From contig JAKBSX010000249.1 of the NCBI GenBank assembly GCA_021844725.1, positions 1-5,528 of the forward strand: a stretch of 5,528 nt of DNA, written 5' to 3'. This stretch comes from Actinomycetes bacterium. Lineage in GTDB: Bacteria > Actinomycetota > Acidimicrobiia > Acidimicrobiales > Acidimicrobiaceae. Below are positions 1-5,528 of the stretch, piece by piece; the stretch's first letter is position 1, and the number at the start of each line of letters is the position of its first letter. Below the pieces are notes generated by a model. The model saw only the letters and a list, made by a program, of their open reading frames with translations. It was not told where the DNA came from and did not search any database. The position numbers and the translations under genes were made by a program.

Positions 1-65
1 AGGGCGACTATCGGTACGCGGTCTTTCATTCACGGTTTCAATAAGATTCAGGCATTTCCATTTTT

Positions 66-73
66 GGGAGGTG
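66..73 (+). promoter_or_regulatory. Ribosome binding site of the DLH-family gene
   Basis: GGGAGGTG is close to the ideal Shine-Dalgarno sequence and sits nine bases before ATG 83. It decides the start: the alternative in-frame GTG at 71 lies inside it. Confidence 0.7.
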
Positions 74-82
74 CAGGTAGAG

Positions 83-808
83 ATGCCTGAGGTCGAAATT
101 CACGGACAGGCGGGCGAGCTGCCAGCATATCTCTCGCTGCCAGGTGATAGTTCCAGGCCATGGCCTGGTGTGGTTGTCGTACACGACGTATTTGGTATGT
201 CTAAGGATTTAAGGAATCAGTGTGACTGGCTGGCCCAGGAGGGATTTATCACGATTGCCCCTAACCTCTTCTCCCGCAGACCCAAGCCGATCTGCGTTGT
301 ATCCGCATTTAAGCAACTCAGTGCGGGTAAAGGCGAGCTGTTCGATGACATCGAAGCCACCAGAGCTTGGTTGGAACGAGACGATCGATGCAGTGGTCGC
401 ATCGGTGTGATCGGCTTTTGCATGGGTGGGAGCTTTGCTCTTCTGCTGGCTCCGAGTGGCAACTATGGCGTTTCTTCGGTGAACTATGGCCGCCTTCCCC
501 CTGATGCAGAGTCATATCTGAAGGGCTCCTGTCCGGTAGTTGGAAGCTATGGAGCGCGCGATCGTTCGTTGCGAGGTGCAGCGGGCCGGCTGGCTGCGGC
601 GCTGGACGTCAACGGAGTGGCTAACGATATCAAGGAGTATCCTTTGGCAGGTCATGGATTTCTAAACGATCACCAGAGTAGTTTTATCAAGGTACTGGGG
701 CCTTTCATGGGGTTTGGTTATCATAGTGATTCGGCCCAGGACGCCAAGGCTCGAATCGTGGGCTTCTTCAATTCCCACCTGCGTGAGTTGCCTACTTCAT
801 CTCCTTAA
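83..808 (+). CDS. Dienelactone hydrolase family protein (alpha/beta hydrolase)
   Basis: This is a cytoplasmic alpha/beta hydrolase of the dienelactone hydrolase (DLH) family, 241 residues from ATG 83, a normal full length. Family members open lactone or ester bonds, classically dienelactone in chloroaromatic breakdown; the substrate here cannot be told. The triad is visible: nucleophile Cys113 in GFCMGG, Asp160 in GARDRSL and His191 in AGHGF. The early segment VVVHDVFGM matches the family's HEIFG motif, with Asp at the position where classical DLH has Glu36, a conservative change also plausible in non-degradative relatives. I chose ATG 83 because GGGAGGTG at 66-73 lies nine bases upstream; a GTG at 71 overlaps that site. 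There is no signal peptide. No aromatic-degradation genes lie nearby, so a housekeeping or general esterase role is as likely as a catabolic one. Confidence 0.9.
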   Translation: MPEVEIHGQAGELPAYLSLPGDSSRPWPGVVVVHDVFGMSKDLRNQCDWLAQEGFITIAPNLFSRRPKPICVVSAFKQLSAGKGELFDDIEATRAWLERDDRCSGRIGVIGFCMGGSFALLLAPSGNYGVSSVNYGRLPPDAESYLKGSCPVVGSYGARDRSLRGAAGRLAAALDVNGVANDIKEYPLAGHGFLNDHQSSFIKVLGPFMGFGYHSDSAQDAKARIVGFFNSHLRELPTSSP

Positions 809-1104
809 CTCAGGGCGACCCTATCGATATCTGTCGCAGCGGTTAATGGTTCCCGCCAGGCAGGCTGACCATGGGCACGGTCAAGTGGCTGATTTGCTGT
901 GCGATCTTTCAATTGCGGGTGGCCCGAACTTGCTAACTAGCATCGTCTTGGTGGCGCCAATTTCAGTCCTGTTGCCATACCGACGACGGTTTTTACCTAC
1001 GAGCATGATGTGGTTTTATCTTGTCTGATTCGTAAAGGAAGATGGTTGTTTTTATAGTGGGCTCACGACAACAGATCCTGGGTCCAGTTTCGATCAAATG
1101 CTGA
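809..1104. other. Gene-free stretch between the DLH gene and the toxin remnant
   Basis: About 300 bases with no supportable gene. A plus-strand frame crosses it to 1028, but it begins inside the hydrolase gene in another frame, has no ribosome binding site and resembles nothing I recognise. No strong hairpin with a T-run was seen after the hydrolase stop. The stretch AGGGCGACCCT at 812-822 is a short dyad that is too weak to call a terminator. The region may be further decayed sequence. Confidence 0.4.
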
Positions 1105-1491
1105 CTACGACAGGAGCTATTTGAGACCCGAAAAGTCATCGGGATCTCGGATAAAGAACCTGAGACGGTTTGGGTGAGCTGTAGCTGCGATGAGCAAGTC
1201 TGTGACCCGCGTTCGGTGAGATTAGCCGGATTGGGTTACTGCGGCAATATCCTAACCATAGCTTCGCACGGTGGTAGCATCGAGCGGAATTCGCTCGGAT
1301 AGTACTTCAATTCGTTGCAGATGGTCCTGAAGCCAAGAGGCCTCAGTTTTGCAAGAAGCCAGATGTGGACCTGCAGCAGGCTTTGCGAGAGCTAGTGTGC
1401 ATACTGCAATCTCGTCCGGGAGCTGTTGATCAATATCTCGCTCGTCCAAGTCACTGACGACTGATGAATCTTTTAGGCCAGCCAATATCAC
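1105..1491 (-). pseudogene. Decayed VapC-type PIN-domain toxin
   Basis: Reading the minus strand from GTG 1491 gives a 128-codon frame that follows the VapC ribonuclease-toxin pattern throughout. KDSSVVSDLDE carries the first PIN aspartate (residue 8), then LPDEIAV and AAGPHLAS, then HLQRIEVL and SYG. After a stop come IAAV, TDLLIAATA (Asp98) and RDPDDFSGLK. There are three internal in-frame stops: TAG at 1252-1254 (codon 80), TAA at 1222-1224 (codon 90) and TAG at 1117-1119 (codon 125). A final TAG lies at 1105-1107. The frame itself is never shifted. The PIN glutamate expected in the family's AELAAGPH motif is lysine here (residue 37, AKPAAGPH). VapC enzymes cut tRNA or rRNA and are restrained by the partner antitoxin. 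This copy should be inactive. It overlaps the antitoxin's original stop as GTGA. Confidence 0.85.
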
Positions 1492-1729
1492 AACTCCTGG
1501 TTGGTGACACGATCAAGATCTGCTCTGAACATTTTGAAATCGATGTGTCCAACCCTGAAAGGCCGACCAATTCTGCCTTAGGTAGATAGCTTCGGCGCGC
1601 AGCCCAAGATGGGCGTAGTTCTGCCACTGGCACACCGTTACGAGTCACCAAAAATCTCCCACCAACTATCACGGCTCTATAACTTCCGTGTTTTCGTTGT
1701 GTAATTCTCTTAGGAATTATCTTTACCAT
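1488..1729 (-). pseudogene. Frameshifted Phd/YefM (VapB-type) antitoxin
   Basis: The minus-strand frame from ATG 1729 starts MVKIIPKRI and contains GGRFLVTRNGVPVAELRP followed by RRSYLPKAELVGL, the typical Phd-family core that binds operator DNA and, through its C-terminus, the toxin. Near 1547-1570 the frame is lost. Continuing in that frame gives an unrelated tail ending at 1451. The other frame resumes the expected toxin-binding tail HIDFKMFRADLDR and ends VTNQEL at TGA 1490-1488. One missing base explains this; restoring it gives an 80-residue protein, a usual family length. The restored stop overlaps the toxin's GTG (GTGA), the normal translational coupling of these pairs. A GTG at 1738 is an alternative start. 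The DNA-binding half might still be made as a 92-residue product with a wrong tail, but toxin neutralisation would be lost. Confidence 0.82.
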
Positions 1730-1871
1730 GTTTCGCACTGCCGCACCTAATGCGACGGTCTGAGCTTGGAATTATCGCCTGATGCATGGCTGGACGGATA
1801 TGCGAGGATTAGTAAACTTTGGCGGATTGCGGACTTGACCATTCGGGTGGTTCTGGCAACGTAAACCCAAA

Positions 1872-1908
1872 AAGGAGGGTTTCAGGGATGATTGCTAACG
1901 TTATTTAA
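1872..1908 (+). other. Six-codon frame behind a strong ribosome binding site
   Basis: AAGGAGGG at 1872-1879 is followed eight bases later by ATG 1888, then a six-residue frame (MIANVI) ending in TAA at 1906-1908. It could be a leader peptide or the first codons of a lost gene. The same frame beyond the stop does not resemble anything I know, and chance cannot be excluded. Confidence 0.25.
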
Positions 1909-1989
1909 CTCACCCAGAGTCACCAAACAAAGATAAGAATACGATATGTAGAAAGTCGCTCTTACTGTGCATCCTAGTAGTCTATGAAA

Positions 1990-2019
1990 TTGGTATAGAG
2001 TACCCGTTAGAGTTATATT
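1990..2019 (+). promoter_or_regulatory. Possible sigma70-type promoter of the L,D-transpeptidase
   Basis: TTGGTA (1990-1995) and TATATT (2014-2019) are separated by 18 bases and match the -35 and -10 consensus at four and five of six positions. This would give a leader of about 60 bases before ATG 2087. It is a pattern match by eye only. Confidence 0.3.
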
Positions 2020-2072
2020 TCGCCGGGAAAGACCGCCGTTTCAGTCCGGTTTATGGTCAAAGGCTGTTGTTT

Positions 2073-2079
2073 GGGTGGT
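2073..2079 (+). promoter_or_regulatory. Ribosome binding site of the L,D-transpeptidase
   Basis: GGGTGGT is an imperfect Shine-Dalgarno sequence seven bases before ATG 2087. It overlaps the upstream GTG at 2075 and so argues for the ATG as start. Confidence 0.45.
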
Positions 2080-2086
2080 CGGTAAT

Positions 2087-3739
2087 ATGGAGTCAAATAG
2101 GGGGACCTGGTCTATAGGAACCAGAAGATCAAAAGGTAAGCGAATATTTTTCGCGGCGGCCGGGATCACTGGCGCGGTATTAATTGCATTTGGAATATTT
2201 CTTGCCATTGAATGGCCAAAGGCTTCTTTGAGCCAATCCACGGGTTCATTAGCCAGTATTAAATTGTCTGGGATTCCTCAAAGTATTGACGGAGTCACTG
2301 TCCAAGTGGATGGTAAGTCGATTCCTGTGACTGAAACCAATGGAAATATCTACCCTAAGGTAAAGCTGCCCGTTACAGCTGCTGCTTCGATAAGCGTTTA
2401 CGTAAAGCGTCCCTCGTGGATTTCCTGGCTGGTTGGCGGAACAACGAAGCTAACCGAAAAGATAATAACCCCATCGGCTAGATTGCTTGACCCGGTGTCT
2501 ATTGCGGCAGCAAACGCTCCGGTTTCTTCTTATTTTTCGGTCCCAGTAAGTGTAGTTTCCGTATCGAGCAACTCGGGAACCAAAGTAATGGATCTTTCGT
2601 CACCTTCATCCAAGGTCGAACTGAATGTGGCATCTTCGACCGCAGGTGCAGTAGATATTTCGGCGATCCCAGAGGTTTGGGAGCAGCTTCCGAGTCCTTC
2701 AAAACTTGTATATTTTAGGGTGCCGCCTACCACAACAGTGGGACTTTTTGATCAAAATCTCACTTCACTGTCTCCGATGTCGACGATATCGCTCACCCTT
2801 TCTAAGCCAATAGCATCAGTATTTGGTTCTGCCATGCCTACGTTGAAACCGACAATCAATGGAGCTCTGATACCCAAAGGTAAATGGTCAAAGACGACTC
2901 CTTACTCGGTTGTTTATACTCCCACTACTCCTGATTTTTGGCCCTCTGAAAAATTTACGCTGTCGCTTCCAAGTTCGGTGGAGATCGCGTCAGGAAATGG
3001 CGGTAAACTGAGTGCTCCAACATCATCCATAACGCTTCAGGGTGCACCACCCTCGATCACAAGGTTGCAGGAGCTATTGGCTCAACTGAATTATCTGCCA
3101 CTTAGTTGGAATCCCGCTTCAGGTAACCCAACTCCAAATCTAGCAACCCAGGCACAACTCGCTCTCTCAGCTCCGGCCGGCACCTTTGCCTGGCGATGGA
3201 ATATGCCAACCCCTCTTACCTCTCTTTGGCAGCAGGGCAGTTACAACGTCATAACCAAAGGTGCGGTGATGTCGTTCGAACAATTCAACGGTCTGAATAC
3301 CGTTGGACTTTCAAATCCTTTACTCTGGCCAACATTGATCAAAGACGTTTTAGCCAAAAAGGTCGATCCCCACAGGTACTCGTGGATAGAGGTGCAAAAG
3401 AAACTTCCTCAGACTCTTAAATTGTATGAGAATGGGAAAGTGGTTCTAACCAGCTTGACAAATACGGGTATCCAAGGATTAAACACAACCGTTGGGACTT
3501 TCCCAATATACCTACGGTTCAAACAGAACTATATGAGCGGTACCAATCCAAATGGAACCACCTATCACGATAAGGTTTACTGGATCAATTACTTTCTGGG
3601 CAGCGAGGCGGTCCACGGATTTCCCCGGGCTCAATATGGATATCAGCAGAGCCTCGGCTGTGTCGAACTTCCGATTTCGACTGCAGCTACTGTCTATCCC
3701 CAGGTACATATCGGTACCCTTACCACAATTTTGCCGTAG
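2087..3739 (+). CDS. Membrane-anchored L,D-transpeptidase (YkuD domain)
   Basis: This is a peptidoglycan cross-linking enzyme acting outside the cytoplasmic membrane, 550 residues from ATG 2087. L,D-transpeptidases link 3-3 stem peptides with a catalytic cysteine. An N-terminal basic stretch (RRSKGKR) precedes one hydrophobic segment at about residues 20-42 (FFAAAGITGAVLIAFGIFLA), an anchor or uncleaved signal. Residues 50-320 are rich in Ser, Thr, Pro and Val and probably form beta (Ig-like) spacer domains. Residues 323-375 (RLQELLAQLNYLPLSW) look like a peptidoglycan-binding-like module. The C-terminal YkuD domain runs from about 435: NTTVGTFPIYLRF, MSGTNPNGT, HGFPRAQYGYQQ and SLGCVELP, giving His510, Ser522 and Cys525. 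The motif is SxGC with Leu where SHGC is common. ATG 2087 is preferred over GTG 2075 because GGGTGGT at 2073-2079 lies seven bases before it. The gene stands alone and is convergent with the transporter. Confidence 0.9.
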   Translation: MESNRGTWSIGTRRSKGKRIFFAAAGITGAVLIAFGIFLAIEWPKASLSQSTGSLASIKLSGIPQSIDGVTVQVDGKSIPVTETNGNIYPKVKLPVTAAASISVYVKRPSWISWLVGGTTKLTEKIITPSARLLDPVSIAAANAPVSSYFSVPVSVVSVSSNSGTKVMDLSSPSSKVELNVASSTAGAVDISAIPEVWEQLPSPSKLVYFRVPPTTTVGLFDQNLTSLSPMSTISLTLSKPIASVFGSAMPTLKPTINGALIPKGKWSKTTPYSVVYTPTTPDFWPSEKFTLSLPSSVEIASGNGGKLSAPTSSITLQGAPPSITRLQELLAQLNYLPLSWNPASGNPTPNLATQAQLALSAPAGTFAWRWNMPTPLTSLWQQGSYNVITKGAVMSFEQFNGLNTVGLSNPLLWPTLIKDVLAKKVDPHRYSWIEVQKKLPQTLKLYENGKVVLTSLTNTGIQGLNTTVGTFPIYLRFKQNYMSGTNPNGTTYHDKVYWINYFLGSEAVHGFPRAQYGYQQSLGCVELPISTAATVYPQVHIGTLTTILP

Positions 3740-3809
3740 TAGGACAAAACTCAGACTGGCTATCAAAATTCCAACTGTTGGCTAACCAGGCTCATAAGGA
3801 TGTTTATTT

Positions 3810-5021
3810 TCAATGAATTCGAGCTTGGATAGCCAGGAGCCTTCGCCAAGCCACCATGGATGCCAAAGCTCGTACGGCTAACCAGACGGTGAAGATTATC
3901 CATATTTCGACAATGGTTAGCCTTCTACCTATTGTCGCCATAAGTATGACGGCCACTGCGAATGTTGCACCTAACGCTATGAACATAACTGTGCGCAGAA
4001 CGCCAAAACGTTGAAGACCGCCCACTAGGCCATCAATGACAAAGCTGATTGCGGTAATCGGCATAACAAGCCCGGCAAATAATACCGATTGGGTGGCAGG
4101 GTACGTTATTGAGGAGACATTTGTAAACAGGCCAACAATAGTTCCTCGAGACCCAATTATGACTATTGCAAGTCCAATTCCACCAATCCAACCTATATGC
4201 AGTAAGCGGGAAGTCCAGTGTTTCATTGCTTTCAGCTGGTTGGTGGCTAACCATTCTCCAACAAGCACTTGACCTGGCACCGCAATGGCGTCAAATGAGA
4301 GGCCGAATACAAGCCATACTTGTTGACCAAGTTGGAACGAGTCGAGTATTGCAGGTGTTGATTGAGATGCCACGAATACCGACCCAGAAAGAGCTCCGAC
4401 AAGAGCGAAAGTCCTTAGGGCGAGGGCGATTCCTGCGGCAAGAAACTCTTTGGCGAAGGCTACTACACCAGGTACCAGCTTGGTAATAGCGCCAGGGTAG
4501 CGAAGCAGCCAGCCGATAGCAAAGGCCCCAATAAACTCTGCAATGTCAGTTCCAAGAGCTGAACCAGCCACGGATAAGTGAAAACCAAAAACCAGGACAA
4601 TTTCCAGTGCTACGTTTACTCCAACGTTCAGTGCCGTTATTGCAAGTACAGATTTTGTTCGGCCGATACCTGTAAGAAACATGCTCCCTGTTTGAAAGGC
4701 GAAAAGTCCAGGCAAACCTATGGCGGACAGCTGGATGTACTCAGAGGCAAGACTAGCTACTTCAGCTGAATGTGTTAGAAATGAAGTTACAAATGGCGCC
4801 ATTGCCGCGAATATAACCCCGACTACGAGACCGAAGATACCCATTGAAACAAACGAAGACACTCCCAGCGTGTTTCTAGATTGCAAATTGTTTGAACCCA
4901 CATATGCAGCCGCTCGAGAAGTGATGGCAAATCCCACTGACGTTAGTGGCAGAACCCAGAAATTAAGAAAGCCTGTCGCCAGAGCCAGTGATGCTAAAGG
5001 AATTTCTCCAACGTGCCCCAT
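3810..5021 (-). CDS. MATE-family (DinF-like) efflux transporter, start uncertain
   Basis: This is an inner-membrane antiporter of the MATE family, which exports drugs or metabolites in exchange for Na+ or H+. From the first ATG it has 403 residues, nearly all hydrophobic helices. Family signatures are visible: MGHVGEIPLASLALATG at the start, then YIQLSAIGLPGLFAFQTGS (residues 95-113), LTGIGRTK, ALNVGVNVALEIVLVFG followed by AGSALGT, and FDAIAVPGQVLVGEWLA (243-259), the DinF-type start of the second half. The C-terminus is complete. ATG 5021 is not the true start by homology: the same frame upstream encodes the missing first helix (see 5022-5159). Family proteins are usually about 430-450 residues, which fits the longer version. 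The substrate cannot be predicted. The gene is convergent with the L,D-transpeptidase and lies downstream of a TnpB element on the same strand. Confidence 0.88.
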   Translation of the reverse strand: MGHVGEIPLASLALATGFLNFWVLPLTSVGFAITSRAAAYVGSNNLQSRNTLGVSSFVSMGIFGLVVGVIFAAMAPFVTSFLTHSAEVASLASEYIQLSAIGLPGLFAFQTGSMFLTGIGRTKSVLAITALNVGVNVALEIVLVFGFHLSVAGSALGTDIAEFIGAFAIGWLLRYPGAITKLVPGVVAFAKEFLAAGIALALRTFALVGALSGSVFVASQSTPAILDSFQLGQQVWLVFGLSFDAIAVPGQVLVGEWLATNQLKAMKHWTSRLLHIGWIGGIGLAIVIIGSRGTIVGLFTNVSSITYPATQSVLFAGLVMPITAISFVIDGLVGGLQRFGVLRTVMFIALGATFAVAVILMATIGRRLTIVEIWIIFTVWLAVRALASMVAWRRLLAIQARIH

Positions 5022-5159
5022 AATTGCCGAGTCAGTGGCACTGTAGATGGGAGACAGAAGAACGCTACCTAATGACGGCAGCCCAAGCCCGAGGATTCTC
5101 CCCCAAACTGGATCAACTGGCTGTCGGCCCCCTAAGATTCGTATTGGTTGGATTCGCGT
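5022..5159 (-). other. In-frame N-terminal extension of the MATE gene without a start codon
   Basis: Directly upstream of ATG 5021 the transporter frame stays open to a TAA at 5184-5186. It reads DPVWGRILGLGLPSLGSV, then LLSPIYSATDSAI, running into MGHVGEI. This is the expected first transmembrane helix of MATE proteins. No ATG, GTG or TTG occurs in this frame between the TAA and 5021. A second frame starts with TTG 5191 (MDKSAPRRTVKRES) and ends at TAG 5134-5132, beside a run of five G. A one- or two-base shift there would join it to the transporter. The gene is therefore frameshifted, 5'-truncated or uses a rare start codon such as ACG or an ATC. Confidence 0.75.
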
Positions 5160-5199
5160 TTTACAGTCCTTCTGGGTGCAGATTTATCCAAATATAAGG

Positions 5200-5304
5200 T
5201 TAGTTTCCAGAATTCATTTTCTTTTGGTAATTCTCAAGTTGGACCTTCATATCAAACAGGGTCCGAGACTCGCGGCCACGGATTCGTTCTGGTGACATAA
5301 CCAT
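5200..5304 (-). other. Short open frame between the TnpB element and the MATE gene
   Basis: A 34-codon frame from ATG 5304 to TAA 5202-5200 reads MVMSPERIRGRES, then RTLFDMKVQLENYQKK, then a short polar end. It is charged, could form an amphipathic helix, and looks more like coding sequence than chance. I do not recognise it. It begins three bases past the predicted right end of the element, whose GGAGGT (5316-5311) happens to lie six bases before the ATG. It could be the surviving tail of a gene interrupted by the insertion, or a small new gene using the element's ribosome binding site. Confidence 0.35.
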
Positions 5305-5307
5305 CCA

Positions 5308-5450
5308 TTGACCTCCCCTCTCCCTAGAGGAAGAGGATTCATGAAGAACCAGCAGCTCACGCCACCAGCCCTTCAGAGAGTTGACGCTTCGCTGGGCCGC
5401 TGTGCTCAGCCCTAATGGGCTTTTGCTGCAGTGTCCCTCTGCGTCCTGTG
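5308..5450 (-). ncRNA. Predicted omega RNA (reRNA) scaffold of TnpB
   Basis: In known TnpB elements the guide RNA scaffold is made from the 3' end of tnpB plus the right end of the element, and its last bases lie at the element boundary. Here the sequence after the tnpB stop carries GAATCC, a hairpin (5317-5336) and GGAGGTCAA ending at 5308, the form usual for such right ends. The downstream boundary near 5308 is read from the sequence. The 5' limit near 5450 is only an estimate. The guide would begin at 5307 and read leftward. Confidence 0.5.
5317..5336 (-). repeat. Hairpin at the right end of the TnpB element
   Basis: On the minus strand CCTCTTCC (5336-5329) pairs with GGGAGAGG (5324-5317), eight pairs including one G-U, around the loop TCTA. 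It lies 20 bases after the tnpB stop and is followed by GGAGGTCAA, matching the terminal hairpin and cleavage-site layout of IS200/IS605-type right ends. Confidence 0.6.
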
Positions 5451-5527
5451 ACCCCCCAAAGGGGACCCAGTCCTGCGGCAAGAATGTTCTGTGCTGCGTT
5501 AATATCCGCATTAGCTTCGTACCCACA
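5357..5527 (-). CDS. tnpB: TnpB (IS200/IS605-family OrfB) nuclease, C-terminal part only
   Basis: The last 56 codons of a tnpB gene run in from the right edge on the minus strand and end at TGA 5359-5357. The first visible residues, CGYEANADINAAQNILAAG, are the end of the zinc ribbon and the RuvC-III motif of TnpB, with its catalytic aspartate in NADIN. TnpB is an RNA-guided DNA nuclease, ancestor of Cas12, that helps IS200/IS605 and IS607 elements persist at their donor site. The remaining 38 residues are a basic, low-conservation tail typical of these proteins. The frame has no stop before TGA, so this part shows no decay, but the rest of the gene, any tnpA and the left end lie outside the window. 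The family type (IS605 or IS607) cannot be settled from this fragment. Confidence 0.88.
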   Translation of the reverse strand, partial: CGYEANADINAAQNILAAGLGPLWGVTGRRGTLQQKPIRAEHSGPAKRQLSEGLVA

Positions 5528-5528
5528 T

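Larger units (their letters stand above)
1740..2072. other. Intergenic region between the antitoxin remnant and the L,D-transpeptidase
   Basis: This region separates two divergent starts and should hold the antitoxin's old promoter (minus) and the transpeptidase promoter (plus). A possible plus-strand promoter lies at 1990-2019, and a six-codon frame with a strong ribosome binding site at 1872-1908. A small inverted repeat, CGCA at 1735-1738 region and its neighbours up to TGCG near 1754, borders the antitoxin start and could be an operator relic, but it is too short to claim. I see no larger gene, tRNA or repeat. Confidence 0.4.
5308..5528 (-). mobile_element. IS200/IS605-type (TnpB-encoding) element, right end, partial
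   Basis: The element enters from the right edge with tnpB on the minus strand and ends near 5308, just after the terminal hairpin and the sequence GGTCAA. These elements make no target duplication and have no terminal inverted repeats, so the boundary is inferred from the hairpin and the conserved end motif. The left end and its target-adjacent motif lie outside the window. Confidence 0.6.

Noticed and set aside
71..85. GTG 71 as start of the hydrolase
   Set aside because: It lies within the Shine-Dalgarno sequence; ATG 83 has correct spacing.
1..824. Possible direct repeat AGGGCGAC at 1-8 and 812-819 flanking the hydrolase gene
   Set aside because: Only eight exact bases with loose similarity after them, and no recombinase or element structure; likely chance.
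714..1028. A 104-codon plus-strand frame overlapping the end of the hydrolase gene
   Set aside because: It begins inside the hydrolase in another frame, has no ribosome binding site, and its translation matches no family I know.
1105..1254. Stop codon reassignment or readthrough explaining the stops in the toxin frame
   Set aside because: Both TAG and TAA interrupt the frame, a catalytic residue is also lost, the partner is frameshifted, and all other genes here use these stops normally. Decay is simpler.
3745..3791. Possible terminator between the convergent transpeptidase and transporter genes
   Set aside because: There is a perfect 11-base dyad CCAACTGTTGG (3771-3781) and a weak outer pairing, but no stable GC-rich stem with a T-run on either strand.
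5200..5526. A 108-codon minus-strand frame starting MGTKLMRIL across the right end
   Set aside because: Its first half is a wrong-frame reading of tnpB, whose true frame gives CGYEANADINAAQNI; only its last 34 codons past the element end may mean anything.
1..5528. CRISPR array, tRNA or rRNA genes
   Set aside because: No regularly spaced repeats, cloverleaf signature or conserved rRNA segments were seen on either strand.

Overview
The window looks like a chromosomal stretch from an actinobacterium of moderate G+C (roughly 50% by eye). An acidophile-type member of Acidimicrobiia is my best guess. That placement is an inference from the style of the L,D-transpeptidase, the DinF-like MATE protein and the Phd/VapC remnants; no rRNA or other marker gene is present to confirm it.

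Layout, left to right. (1) Positions 83-808, plus strand: an intact dienelactone hydrolase-family alpha/beta hydrolase with a clear ribosome binding site. (2) Positions 809-2072: about 1.26 kb with no intact gene. Its core (1105-1729, minus strand) is a decayed Phd/VapB antitoxin plus VapC PIN-toxin pair. The original GTGA stop/start overlap is still readable. The antitoxin has a one-base frameshift, and the toxin has three internal in-frame stops and a lost catalytic glutamate. (3) Positions 2087-3739, plus strand: a membrane-anchored L,D-transpeptidase with a C-terminal YkuD domain, preceded by a possible promoter. (4) Positions 3810-5021 and upstream, minus strand and convergent with the transpeptidase: a MATE/DinF-family multidrug efflux transporter. 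Its homology runs at least 27 codons beyond the first ATG, into a frame with no ATG, GTG or TTG start. (5) Positions 5308-5527, minus strand: the 3' end of an IS200/IS605-type tnpB gene running off the right edge, followed by the hairpin and right end of the element. This is where the omega (re)RNA scaffold is expected to end and its guide to begin. (6) Between the element and the transporter, a short open frame (5200-5304) may be the tail of a gene cut by the insertion.

The intact genes do not form one operon and share no obvious pathway. The hydrolase is a cytoplasmic enzyme, the transpeptidase a cell-wall cross-linking enzyme, and the MATE protein an exporter. The dead toxin-antitoxin pair and the TnpB element mark this as a region of past mobile DNA. 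The most useful points for a reader are the legible toxin-antitoxin fossil, the TnpB right end with its predicted guide junction, and the missing start of the transporter. I did not find a convincing new system.
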